Of a stretch of 28,035 nt of DNA, positions 15,166 to 26,994 are shown in pieces. The stretch lies in the NCBI GenBank assembly GCA_035553855.1, contig DATMJO010000035.1, forward strand, positions 1 to 28,035, given 5' to 3'. The stretch's first letter is position 1; the number at the start of each line of letters is the position of its first letter. The translations under genes were made by a program, and so were the position numbers. The stretch comes from JBBDYQ01 sp035553855 (GTDB taxonomy: Bacteria; Actinomycetota; Thermoleophilia; Solirubrobacterales; Thermoleophilaceae). The notes beneath the pieces were generated by a model, which was not told the origin of the DNA, made no database searches, and was given only the letters and a program-made list of their open reading frames with translations.

Positions 15166-16107
15166 GTGGACCTCGACGTCGTCTTCATCGGCACCGCGGG
15201 CTCGGCGCCCTCGGCGCGGCGCTCGCTTCCCGCCACGCTGATCAGGCGCGGGGGCGACCGCCTGCTCTTCGACTGCGGCGAGGGCACCCAGCGCCAGCTC
15301 CTGCGCTCGGTCGGGCTGATCGAGCTGGAGGACGTCTTCATCACGCACTTCCACGCAGACCACTTCCTGGGGCTGCCCGGAATGCTCAAGACCTTCGGCC
15401 TGCGCGGACGGGAGACGCCGCTGACGGTGCACGGCCCGGCCGGCCTGCGGCGGCTGTTCAAGGCGCTCCTGCCCGTCGTGGGCCGATCCACGTTCCCGCT
15501 CGAGCTCGTCGAGCTCGAGCCGAACGACGAGATCGAGCGCGACGGCTACCGCATCGCTTCGTTCGGCGTGAGGCATCGCGGCGCGGCGCTCGGCTACGCG
15601 CTCGTCGAGGCGGACCGCCCCGGACGCTTCGACGAGGCGCGCGCGCGAGCACTCGGCGTCGATCCCGGCCCCGACTTCGGCCGGCTCCAGCGCGGCGAGC
15701 CGGTGGGCGACGTCCGCCCGGACCAGGTGCTGGGCGACGGGCGCCGCGGCCGCACGGTCGTCCTCTCGGGCGACACGGCGCCCTGCGACATGACCCGTGC
15801 CGTCGCGCATGGCGCAGACCTGCTCGTACACGAGGCCACCTTCCTGCACGAGGACGGCGCGCGGGCGCGGGAGACGGCGCACACCACCGCCCGCGAGGCG
15901 GCGGAGATCGCGGCCGGCGCGGAGGTGGGCCTGCTCGCGCTGACCCACGTCTCCCCGCGCTACCCGGGCGGGGCGCTCCGCGACGAGGCGCGCGAGGTGT
16001 TCCCGCGGACGATCGTTCCGCGAGATCTCGACCGCGTCCTGATCCCCTTCCCGGAGCGCGGCGAGCCCGTCCACGAGCGGGCCGGCGACTGGCTGAAGCA
16101 CGCCTGA
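15166..16107 (+). CDS. rnz: Ribonuclease Z (tRNA 3'-processing endonuclease)
   Basis: 313 residues from GTG 15166. A metallo-beta-lactamase fold with the RNase Z signature FDCGEGTQRQL (35-45) and the zinc motif HFHADH (His61, His63, Asp65, His66). Further ligands are in VLSGDTAPC, HEATFLHED, HTTAREAAEIA and LTHVSPRY. The enzyme cuts the 3' trailer from tRNA precursors that lack an encoded CCA; the adjacent tRNA-Arg is one of these. Length and motif order match bacterial RNase Z (about 300-320). It follows the phosphodiesterase gene by two bases and is followed by the repeat-bearing gap before pyrR. Confidence 0.95.
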   Translation: MDLDVVFIGTAGSAPSARRSLPATLIRRGGDRLLFDCGEGTQRQLLRSVGLIELEDVFITHFHADHFLGLPGMLKTFGLRGRETPLTVHGPAGLRRLFKALLPVVGRSTFPLELVELEPNDEIERDGYRIASFGVRHRGAALGYALVEADRPGRFDEARARALGVDPGPDFGRLQRGEPVGDVRPDQVLGDGRRGRTVVLSGDTAPCDMTRAVAHGADLLVHEATFLHEDGARARETAHTTAREAAEIAAGAEVGLLALTHVSPRYPGGALRDEAREVFPRTIVPRDLDRVLIPFPERGEPVHERAGDWLKHA

Positions 16108-16117
16108 GACCACAACA

Positions 16118-16150
16118 AACCCTCAACCACCCTCAAGGGGGTCTGACCCC
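16118..16150. repeat. 33-bp palindromic repeat, copy 1
   Basis: First of three related 33-mers between rnz and pyrR. It ends in the palindrome GGGGTCTGACCCC (16138-16150) preceded by CCCTCAAGGG, which can form a competing hairpin. It starts ten bases after the rnz stop, so it could also end that transcript. Confidence 0.8.
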
Positions 16151-16208
16151 ACGCCGGCGTCGAATGGGGCTCAACCCGCGTGCCGAGAGGGTCGGCGGAC
16201 GGCTGCCG

Positions 16209-16241
16209 AACCCTCGACCACCCTCGAGGGGGTCTGACCCC
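16209..16241. repeat. 33-bp palindromic repeat, copy 2
   Basis: It matches copy 1 except for A-to-G changes in the CTCRAC and CTCRAG parts, which turn CCCTCAAGGG into the perfect palindrome CCCTCGAGGG. The terminal GGGGTCTGACCCC is unchanged. Confidence 0.8.
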
Positions 16242-16244
16242 TTG

Positions 16245-16277
16245 CACCCTCGACCAACCTCGAGGGGGTCTGACCCC
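16245..16277. repeat. 33-bp palindromic repeat, copy 3
   Basis: It starts 36 bases after the start of copy 2, as a near-tandem pair. It differs from copy 2 at two or so positions (CAACCTCGAGG in place of CACCCTCGAGG, and the first base) and keeps GGGGTCTGACCCC. It ends about 50 bases before the PyrR-binding element. Confidence 0.8.
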
Positions 16278-16325
16278 GTGGTCGCACCGGCGCCGTTGCT
16301 ACTCTCGGCGAGCCAGGTCCTTTAA

Positions 16326-16345
16326 GCGGGTCCCGAGAGGCCCGG
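16326..16345 (+). promoter_or_regulatory. PyrR-binding loop in the pyr leader, beside the pyrR ribosome site
   Basis: The leader sequence GTCCCGAGAGGCC (16330-16342) fits the PyrR-binding-loop consensus RUCCNGNGAGGYU known from Bacillus at all but the last position. It can sit on a CGGG/CCCG stem (16327-16330 with 16341-16344). The Shine-Dalgarno GGAAGGAGG (16344-16352) begins at the base of the stem. No terminator hairpin fits between this loop and the start codon, so UMP-bound PyrR would more likely block ribosome entry than trigger attenuation, as proposed for mycobacterial pyr operons. A possible -10 TACTCT lies at 16300-16305 without a clear -35. Confidence 0.7.
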
Positions 16346-16357
16346 AAGGAGGCAGTG

Positions 16358-16909
16358 TTGAACGAGAAGGTCGTCCTCGACGCCGAGGACATGCGGCGCA
16401 CGCTCGTGCGCATCGCCCACGAGATCGTCGAGAAGACGAACGGGCGGGGCCTCGCGATCGTCGGCATCCACCGCCGCGGTGCCGTGCTCGCGTCACGCCT
16501 CCAGACGCTCGTCGCAGAATTGGTCGGCGAGCCCGTCCCGCTCGGCGACGTCGACATCTCCTTCTACCGCGACGACGTCGCCACCCGCCCGCCGTCCGAC
16601 CACCCGGTGGTGCACGCCTCGCACATCGACTTCCCGGTGGAGGGCCGCACGGTGATCCTCGTCGACGACGTCCTCTACACGGGCCGCACGGTCCGCTCCG
16701 CAATCGACGCGCTCTTCGACTACGGCCGCCCCGACCGGGTCCAGCTCGCCGTCCTCGCCGACCGCGGCCACCGCGAGTTGCCGATCCGTCCCGACTACGT
16801 GGGCAAGAACCTCCCGACGGCCCGCAACGAACGTGTCTTCGTGCGCGTCGAGGAGCTCGACGGCGCCGACGAGGTCTCGATCGCCGAGCTCCAGGAGGCG
16901 GTGGCATGA
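16358..16909 (+). CDS. pyrR: PyrR, uracil-sensing pyr operon regulator / uracil phosphoribosyltransferase
   Basis: 183 residues if translation starts at TTG 16358. A GTG one codon earlier (16355) is only two bases from the AGGAGG ribosome site, whereas TTG has five, so TTG is preferred. PyrR is a type I phosphoribosyltransferase fold that binds pyr mRNA in response to UMP/UTP and PRPP. The PRPP-binding loop VILVDDVLYTGRT is at 99-111. IVGIHRRGAVLASRL (34-48) and DVDISFYRDD (64-73) are typical of PyrR. The basic surface used for RNA binding is plausible (RHASHIDFP region in homologues). It is the first gene of the operon and its stop overlaps pyrB (ATGA). The PyrR-binding loop just upstream implies autoregulation. 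Confidence 0.95.
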   Translation: MNEKVVLDAEDMRRTLVRIAHEIVEKTNGRGLAIVGIHRRGAVLASRLQTLVAELVGEPVPLGDVDISFYRDDVATRPPSDHPVVHASHIDFPVEGRTVILVDDVLYTGRTVRSAIDALFDYGRPDRVQLAVLADRGHRELPIRPDYVGKNLPTARNERVFVRVEELDGADEVSIAELQEAVA

Positions 16910-17897
16910 AGGGGCGCCACCTCCTCTCCGTCGACGACCTGACCCGCGACGACATCGAGCGCATCCTCGACCGCGCCGCGAGCTTCGCCGAGGTCTCCGG
17001 CCGCGAGATCAAGAAGGTGCCGACGCTCCGCGGCCGGACCGTGATCAACCTCTTCTACGAGTCGTCCACCCGCACCAGCTCGTCCTTCGAGCTGGCCGCC
17101 AAGCGGCTCTCGGCGGACCTCGTCAACGTGAAGTCGCAGGGCTCGGCGGTCGACAAGGGCGAGTCGCTCAAGGACACCGTCCAGACACTGTCGGCCTACG
17201 ACCCCGCCGCGATCGTCATCCGCTCGCCGCACGTGGGCGCCGCCCAGCTCGTGGCGCGCTGGACCCCCGCCTCGGTCGTGAACGCGGGCGACGGCAAGCA
17301 CGAGCACCCCACGCAGGCGCTGCTCGACCTCTACACGCTGCGCCGCCGGGCGGGCACGCTCGAGGGCCTCTCGATCTGGATCGTCGGCGACGTGCTTCAC
17401 AGCCGCGTCGCCCGCTCGAACATCCTCGCCTTCACGCGCATGGGCTGCGAGGTCACCGTCTGCGGCCCTCCCACGCTCATCCCGCGCGGCGTCCAGGCGC
17501 TCGGGTGCTCGGTCTCCGCGTCCCTCGACGGGGTCGAGCAGGCCGACGTCGTCTACGCCCTCCGGATGCAGAACGAGCGCATGCGCGGCTCCTACGTCCC
17601 GTCGCTCCGCGAGTACGCGGCCCGCTACCAGATCGACTCGCGGCGCTTGCGCGGCGGCCAGTGGCTCATGCACCCGGGCCCGGTCAACCGCGGCGTCGAA
17701 CTCGCCGCCGACGTGATCGACTCGCCCCAGTCGCTCATCGTCGAGCAGGTCGAGTCGGGGGTCGTCGTCCGCATGGCGGTGCTCTACGAGCTGCTGGCCG
17801 GCGGCAGCGCCGACCGGCCGCAGCCCGCGTCCAGGGAGCGCGAGGACGAACCCGAGGAGCCCACCCGGCTGAATCCCGATCCGGCCGGGTCGGCGGC

Positions 17898-17901
<4 letters not shown>
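16906..17901 (+). CDS. pyrB: Aspartate carbamoyltransferase catalytic chain
   Basis: 331 residues from ATG 16906, overlapping pyrR by four bases. It joins carbamoyl phosphate and aspartate to give carbamoyl aspartate. The carbamoyl-phosphate site STRTS is at 54-58, followed by SAVDKGESLKDTVQTL (80-95), GDGKHEHPTQALLD (128-141) and HPGPVNRG (256-263). The core is full length. A charged 25-30 residue tail after about residue 302 (rich in Arg, Glu, Pro) is unusual and probably disordered. No pyrI regulatory-chain gene is present, so it is probably a trimeric, non-allosteric enzyme, or it associates with PyrC as in some bacteria; which one cannot be told from sequence. Confidence 0.96.
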
Positions 17902-19237
<1,336 letters not shown>

Positions 19238-19241
<4 letters not shown>

Positions 19242-19771
19242 GCGTTCTCGCGCGCGACCGCGCCGCGCTGGTGGTCGTCGACGTCCAGGAGGCGTTCCGC
19301 CCGGCGGTGCTCGATTTCGAGCGGGTCACTCAGAACGCGGAGCGGCTCATCCGCGGCGCCCGCATCCTCGGCATCCCAGTGGTCGTGACCGAGCAGTACC
19401 CGCGGGGCCTCGGCAGCACCGTCGCCGAGCTCGCGGAGGCGCTCGAGGGAGTCGAGCCGATCGAGAAGGTCTGCTTCTCCGCCGCGGCCGCGGCCGGCTT
19501 CAGCATCGACGGCCGCGAGCAGGCCCTCGTCTGCGGGATCGAGACCCACGTCTGCGTCTCCCAGACCGCGCACGACCTGCTCGGCCGCGGCATCGACGTG
19601 CACGTGGCCCGCGACGCCGTCTCGTCCCGCACCGAGGAGAACCGCGAGGTCGGCCTGCGCAAGATGGAACGGGCGGGCGCCGTCGTCACCAGCGTCGAGA
19701 CGGCGCTGTTCGAGCTGGTGGGCGCCGCCGGGACGGACGAGTTCAAGCAGGTCCAGGGGCTCGTCAAGTGA
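19238..19771 (+). CDS. Isochorismatase-family cysteine hydrolase inside the pyr operon
   Basis: 177 residues from ATG 19238; the start overlaps the pyrC stop (ATGA) and its own stop overlaps the carA start (GTGA). The cysteine-hydrolase triad is in place: Asp15 (VVDVQ), Lys77 (EKVCFS) and Cys106 (GIETHVCVSQT). The VTEQYPRGLGST segment (50-60) and the VETALFELVG end place it with the YcaC/ISOC-like hydrolases rather than with true isochorismatase or nicotinamidase. Such enzymes cleave amides or carbamates. In Mycobacterium the slot between pyrC and carA holds an unrelated gene (Rv1382). Its location suggests a job in pyrimidine or carbamoyl metabolism, for example clearing a side product, but the substrate is unknown. 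Confidence 0.92.
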
Positions 19772-20882
19772 GCGCCTACCTCCTGCTCGAGGACGGCCTG
19801 CGCTTCGACGGCGACGCCTGCGCGGCCGGCGGACCCGTCACCGGCGAGGTCGTCTTCAACACCGCGATGGCCGGCTACCAGGAGTCGGTCACCGACCCGA
19901 GCTACCGCGGGCAGATCATCGTTTTCACGTATCCGCTCGTGGGCAACTACGGCGTGTCCGGCGAGGCGATGGAGTCCGACGCCGTCCACGCGCGGGGCGT
20001 CGTGATGCGCGAGGGCGTCGACCGCGAGGACGCGCCGAAGGCCGAGGGCGGCTGGCTCACCTGGCTGGACGACTGCGGCATCCCGGCGATCTCCGGCGTG
20101 GACACGCGGGCCCTCGTCCGCCACATACGCGACCGCGGCGCGATGCGGGGCGGCATCTTCCCCGGCGACATGCCGGAGGCCGAGGCCCGCGCGCTCGTCG
20201 AGGCCGAGCCGCCGATGCACGGGCGCGACCTGGCCCGTGAGGTCACCCCGGCCGAGACGGTCGTCCTTCCCGGTGACGGCCCCCGCATCGCGGCGATCGA
20301 CACGGGCATCAAGCACTCGATCATCCGCCAGCTCCGCGAGCGTGGCGTCCATCTGGAGCTCCACCCCTGCACCGTCACCCCCGAGGAGTTGCTCGAGGGC
20401 TCGCCCGACGCCGTGTTCCTCGCGAACGGGCCCGGCGACCCCGCCGCGCTGGGTCACATCGTCGAGACCGTCCGCGGCGTGGTCGGCGAGGCGCCCGTCT
20501 TCGGGATCTGCCTCGGCCACCAGCTGCTGTGCCGGGCGGTGGGTCTCGAGACCTACAAGCTCCAGTTCGGCCACCGCGGGGCGAACCATCCGGTCAAGGA
20601 CCTCGCCACCGGGAAGATCGACATCACGAGCCAGAACCACGGCTTCGCGGTGATCGGCCCCGGCGGGGAGCGCACCATCGAGGGCGACGAGCCGGTGCGC
20701 TGGGACACGGACTTCGGCGTCGCCGAGCTCTCCCATCTCAACCTCTACGACCGCACGGTCGAGGGCCTCGTGCTGCGGGACGTTCCGGGCGCGACGGTCC
20801 AGTACCACCCTGAGGCGGGGCCGGGCCCGCACGACGCGCGCTACCTCTTCGACCGCTTCATCGGGCTGCTGGAGGCCGCATA

Positions 20883-20883
<1 letters not shown>
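19768..20883 (+). CDS. carA: Carbamoyl-phosphate synthase small (glutaminase) subunit
   Basis: 371 residues from GTG 19768, overlapping the hydrolase stop. The C-terminal class I glutamine amidotransferase has Cys248 in FGICLGHQLL and the His347/Glu349 pair in QYHPEAGPGP, so the Cys-His-Glu triad is complete. GHRGANHPV and SQNHGFAV are conserved CarA motifs. The N-terminal CarA domain starts with YLLLEDGLRFDG and contains GYQESVTDPSYRGQII. It supplies ammonia from glutamine through a tunnel to CarB. The last base of its TAG stop is the first base of the carB GTG. Confidence 0.97.
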
Positions 20884-23983
<3,100 letters not shown>

Positions 23984-23987
<4 letters not shown>

Positions 23988-24790
23988 GCGAGGCGCGGAC
24001 GCTCGCGCCGTTCGGGCGGCGCCTCGCCGACGTCACGGCCTGTGAGGAGCTCGGCGGCTACGTGCTGCTCACTGCGCGGGACCGGGCCGGCCCCGTCCCG
24101 CGGCCGGGCCAGTTCTACATGCTCGCGACGGAGGACCGCTGGGGTGGCGGGGAGGCCGAGCGTCCCTACCTGCCGCGGGCGTTCTCCCACGCCCGCGCCG
24201 CCGACGGGACGCTGACGTTCCTGCTGGAGGACGTGGGCCCGGGGACGCGCCGTCTCTCCGAGCTCGTCCCGGGCTTCCGCCTGTGGCTGAACGGGCCCCT
24301 CGGCCGTGGCTTCGAGCCGCCGGCACGTGGCCGCCCGCTGCTCGCCGGCGGTGGCATCGGCGCCGCGCCGCTCCTGTGCCTCCAGGACGAGATCGGGCCC
24401 GAGGCGCAGGCCCTTCTGGGCTTCCGCAACGCGAGCTTCGCGGTGGCAGCCGGCCTGTTCGCGGGCGAGCCGCTCGTCGCGACCGACGACGGCAGCGCGG
24501 GGCACCCCGGCTTCGTCACCGACCTGCTTCGGGAGGAGCTCGAACGCGATCCGGAGGCGACCGTCTACGCCTGCGGGCCCCCGGCGATGCTCGAGGCGGT
24601 TCGGGCCCTGTGCGCCGAGAGGGGCGTCCCCTCCCAGCTCGCGCTCGAGTCCGGGATGGCCTGCGGCTACGGGGCGTGCTTCGGGTGCGTCGTCCCCACC
24701 CGCGACGGCTACGTACGGCTCTGCGTCGACGGTCCGGTGCTGGCGGGAGACGCGCTCGAGTCCGCGCTCGTCCCGGGAGCGGGGCATTGA
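23984..24790 (+). CDS. pyrK: Dihydroorotate dehydrogenase electron-transfer subunit
   Basis: 268 residues from GTG 23984, overlapping carB as GTGA. A ferredoxin-reductase-like protein that passes electrons from the class IB PyrD to NAD. The FAD domain has PGQFYMLA and RAFSHA (a variant of the usual RPFS-type motif), then GPLGRGF. The NAD-binding part has LLAGGGIGAAPLL. The C-terminal iron-sulfur motif is intact with Cys227, Cys232, Cys235 and Cys247 binding one 2Fe-2S cluster. Length is typical (about 255-270). Together with the next gene it shows that dihydroorotate oxidation here is NAD-linked, not quinone-linked as in mycobacteria. Confidence 0.94.
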
Positions 24791-25671
24791 GCGCCTCGCT
24801 GTGCGGCATCCCCCTCCGCGGGCCGATCCTCAACGGCTCCGGCACGTTCGACTTCATCGCCGCGCGTCGGACCTACGGCGACTCGCTCCTGGCGAGCTTC
24901 CCGTTCGACGCGTTCGTCACGAAGACGATCACCCTGGACCCGCGCCAGGGCAATCCGCCGCCGCGGCTGTGGGAGACGCCTGCCGGCCTGATCAACTCGA
25001 TCGGGCTGCCGAACAAGGGGCTCGAGGGATTCCTGGCCGGGGATCTGCCCCATCTTCGCGACCTCCCGGTCCCCCTCGTCGTCTCCGTCATGGGCTACGG
25101 CCCCGAGGAGCTCGCTCGCCTGGCGGGCGCGGTCGGCGCGCGCGACGAGGTGGCGGCGGTGGAGCTGAACGTCTCCTGCCCGAACGTGGAGAGCGGCCTG
25201 ATCATGGGCTCCGACCCCGCGGAGACGGCCCGCGCCGTCGAACGCGTCAGAGCGGTGACCGCGAAGCCCGTCATCGTGAAGCTCACCCCGAACGCAACCG
25301 ACCCCGGCGCGGTGGCGGCCGCGGCGGAGTCGGCCGGGGCCGACGGCGTGTCCCTGATCAACACCCTGCGGGGCATGGCGCTCGATCCGCGCAGCGGGGC
25401 GCCGTGGCTCGGCGGCGTCACCGGAGGCGTTTCGGGACCGGCGGTACGGGCCGTCGCGCTCGAGCAGGTGCGGGCGGTGGCCGCCCGCGTCTCGATCGAC
25501 ATCGTGGGCATGGGAGGCGTCGCCAGCGGCCGCGATGCCGCTGATTTCCTCAGTCTCGGAGCCTCATGTGTGGCCGTCGGGACCGAGAGCTTCCGCGACC
25601 CCGCCGCCGGCCTGCGCATCGGGCGCGAGCTGAGGACGGTCTCCGCAGGAGCGCTCCCGGCCACCCCTTGA
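24787..25671 (+). CDS. pyrD: Dihydroorotate dehydrogenase, class IB catalytic subunit
   Basis: 294 residues from TTG 24787, overlapping the pyrK stop as TTGA; no ATG or GTG lies nearby and the peptide then begins exactly at the family start (SLCGIPLRGPILNGSG). FMN-barrel enzyme oxidising dihydroorotate to orotate. VTKTITLDPRQGNPPPR is the substrate/FMN loop. The catalytic Cys is in ELNVSCPNV, as required for class I. KLTPNATD, SLINTLRG and GMGGVASGRDAADFLSLGA bind FMN phosphate. It pairs with PyrK upstream. It is the last gene of the pyr operon; pyrF and pyrE are absent from the window. Confidence 0.95.
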   Translation: MSASLCGIPLRGPILNGSGTFDFIAARRTYGDSLLASFPFDAFVTKTITLDPRQGNPPPRLWETPAGLINSIGLPNKGLEGFLAGDLPHLRDLPVPLVVSVMGYGPEELARLAGAVGARDEVAAVELNVSCPNVESGLIMGSDPAETARAVERVRAVTAKPVIVKLTPNATDPGAVAAAAESAGADGVSLINTLRGMALDPRSGAPWLGGVTGGVSGPAVRAVALEQVRAVAARVSIDIVGMGGVASGRDAADFLSLGASCVAVGTESFRDPAAGLRIGRELRTVSAGALPATP

Positions 25672-25722
25672 ACGTGAGCCATGCCCGATCCGGGCCAGGT
25701 GTCACCCGTTAGGGTCTATCTG

Positions 25723-25775
25723 AAAAACCCTGCAAAAAAGCGCAAAACGCTCAAGTAACCCCAAGCGGCCTCAAG
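25723..25775. other. Phased A-tracts and three 10-bp-spaced CAAG units (probable curved DNA)
   Basis: A-runs begin at 25723 (A5), 25734 (A6) and 25744 (A4). They are followed by CAAG units ending at 25755, 25765 and 25775, exactly ten bases apart. This puts six A-containing blocks on about one face of the helix, a pattern expected to bend DNA. It lies about 60-110 bp upstream of the proposed mihF -35. It is striking in a window this G+C-rich. Confidence 0.5.
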
Positions 25776-25791
25776 CTCAGGTCGAGGTCCA

Positions 25792-25811
25792 GGTGAATTC
25801 ACCACTTTTTT
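25792..25811 (+). terminator. Candidate terminator after the pyr operon
   Basis: The 12-bp palindrome GGTGAATTCACC (25792-25803) is followed by AC and a run of six T. The stem is short (four or five pairs around AATT), so termination would be weak. It is the only hairpin plus T-run downstream of pyrD. It could instead be an operator for mihF. Confidence 0.4.
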
Positions 25812-25833
25812 GCGCTCCGAGGTGCTTTTCGGG

Positions 25834-25862
25834 CCGACACGTCGCCGCGGTCTGTGTAGTAT
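25834..25862 (+). promoter_or_regulatory. Candidate mihF promoter, giving a leaderless transcript
   Basis: CCGACA (25834-25839, four of six matches to TTGACA), a 17-base spacer and an extended -10 TGTGTAGTAT with TAGTAT at 25857-25862. Transcription would start at about 25869-25871, on or next to the ATG at 25871. No Shine-Dalgarno precedes that ATG, which fits a leaderless mRNA, common in actinobacteria. Confidence 0.55.
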
Positions 25863-25870
25863 CGCCGCCC

Positions 25871-26215
25871 ATGCCGTCCGCCGAGTCGCCGCCCAAGTCA
25901 CCGACCGGAGCGGCGCCGGAACGGTCTCTGGCGCAGCGCATGGACGCGCTCCGGCGCGCCAACGACATCCGCACCCAGCGCGCCCAGCTGAAGCGCGAGC
26001 TGAAGGCCGGCAGGACGAAGATCCAGACGCTCCTGCTCGACCCTCCGGAATACCTCCTGACCGCGAAGGTCTTCGATTTCCTGCTCGCGGTCCCGAAATA
26101 CGGGCGCGTCAAGGCCAACCGGGTGCTCAACCAGGTGCGGATCTCGCCGAGCAAGACCTTCGGCGGCCTCTCGGAGCGCCAGCGCACCGAGCTCGTCACC
26201 CACCTGCGCAGATAG
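25871..26215 (+). CDS. mihF: Integration host factor, actinobacterial type (mIHF)
   Basis: 114 residues from ATG 25871. A nucleoid DNA-bending protein unrelated to the enterobacterial IHF heterodimer. A helical, basic N-terminal part (RMDALRRANDIRTQRAQLKRELK) is followed by the helix-two-turn-helix region: FDFLLAVPKYGRVKANRVL, then LNQVRISPSKTFGGLSERQR. This aligns with the VPGVGKVRA-like and GLGxxQR motifs of mycobacterial and Streptomyces members. Length matches the functional form of about 105-110. The next in-frame ATG (25940) is a weaker choice. It sits at the expected place before gmk and rpoZ, with its own promoter as judged above. Its stop overlaps the proposed gmk start. Confidence 0.93.
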   Translation: MPSAESPPKSPTGAAPERSLAQRMDALRRANDIRTQRAQLKRELKAGRTKIQTLLLDPPEYLLTAKVFDFLLAVPKYGRVKANRVLNQVRISPSKTFGGLSERQRTELVTHLRR

Positions 26216-26757
26216 CCCCGCTCCTCGTCGTCACTGGGCCCTCAGGGGTCGGGAAGGGAACGCTGATCCGGGCGCTGATGGCCCGCGTCGACGGCCTCGC
26301 GCTGTCGGTCTCGGCCACGACCAGGCACCCCCGTCCCGGGGAGCGCGACGGGGTCGACTACCACTTCCTCTCGGAGCCCGAGTTCCTCGCCAGGGTCGAG
26401 CGCGGCGAGTTCCTCGAGCACGCCCGCTACGCGGGGAACCTCTACGGCACGCCGCGCTCCGAGCTCGAGCGCGACTGCCGCGGGCTGGTGCTCGAGATCG
26501 AGGTCCAGGGCGCCCGCCAGGTGCGTGAGGCGCTGCCCGAGGCCGTGCGGGTCTTCATCGAGCCGCCGTCGCTCGACGCGCTCAAGGTGCGGCTCGAGGG
26601 CCGCGGCTCCGAGGATCCCGACGCGATCGAGCGCAGGCTTGCGGTCGCAACGAAGGAGATGCAGGCCCGCGAGGAGTTCGGAACGAGGATCGTGAACGAC
26701 GACCTGGAACGGGCCGTGCAGGAGCTGGTCGACCTCGTCGCTACGATGTCCGGGTGA
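26212..26757 (+). CDS. gmk: Guanylate kinase, apparently starting at AUA
   Basis: 181 residues if it starts at ATA 26212. Phosphorylates GMP to GDP with ATP. The P-loop GPSGVGKGT comes eight residues after the proposed initiator; SATTRHPRPGERDGVDYHF binds GMP; LEIEVQGARQV and the lid SLDALKVRLEGRGSED follow. All are intact and the length is usual. Guanylate kinases often begin MAP or similar shortly before the P-loop; here the residue at that place is coded ATA, forming ATAG with the mihF stop. No ATG, GTG or TTG occurs in this frame back to GTG 25822, a region occupied by mihF in another frame. AUA initiation, or a sequence error at this codon, must explain it. Its stop overlaps rpoZ. Confidence 0.93.
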   Translation: MAPLLVVTGPSGVGKGTLIRALMARVDGLALSVSATTRHPRPGERDGVDYHFLSEPEFLARVERGEFLEHARYAGNLYGTPRSELERDCRGLVLEIEVQGARQVREALPEAVRVFIEPPSLDALKVRLEGRGSEDPDAIERRLAVATKEMQAREEFGTRIVNDDLERAVQELVDLVATMSG

Positions 26758-26984
26758 TCAAACCAAGGCTGGACACCCTGCTCGAGAAGTCGGACTCGCA
26801 CTACGCGTGCGTGCTCATGGCCGCAAAGCGAGCCCGCCAGATCAATTCGTACTACCACAACCTCGGCGAGGGAACCTTCGACGAGTACCCGCCTCCGATG
26901 ATCGAGACGGACTCGAAGAACTACCTCAAGATCTCCCTCGAGGAGATCGCCGCCGGCAAGCTCAAGTACCGCTACCGCGACTAG
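26754..26984 (+). CDS. rpoZ: RNA polymerase omega subunit
   Basis: 76 residues from GTG 26754, overlapping gmk as GTGA. The omega chain helps beta' fold and join the polymerase core. Conserved features are the start RLDTLLEKSDSHYACVLMAA, the RARQINSY motif (the counterpart of the RARQL signature) and the C-terminal KNYLKISLEEIAAGKLKYRY, typical of actinobacterial omega. Actinobacterial omegas are often 85-110 residues, so this is a compact one. Location between gmk and coaBC is standard for the phylum. Confidence 0.95.
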   Translation: MIKPRLDTLLEKSDSHYACVLMAAKRARQINSYYHNLGEGTFDEYPPPMIETDSKNYLKISLEEIAAGKLKYRYRD

Positions 26985-26994
26985 CGGGGAACCG

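Noticed and set aside
16118..16277. Three direct repeats as a small CRISPR array
   Set aside because: Spacing is irregular (91 and 36 bases between starts), the second and third copies are separated by only three bases, and no cas genes are present.
16355..16357. GTG as the pyrR start
   Set aside because: It is only two bases from AGGAGG; TTG at 16358 has a five-base spacing. The two differ by a single residue, so this is a preference only.
25793..25870. An earlier GTG start for mihF at 25793
   Set aside because: The extension would cross the T-run and the proposed promoter, has no homologous look and no ribosome site; ATG 25871 gives the usual length.
26150..26230. A programmed frameshift making an mIHF-Gmk fusion to explain the missing gmk start
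   Set aside because: No slippery heptamer or downstream structure is evident before the mihF stop, and both proteins have normal lengths when read separately.
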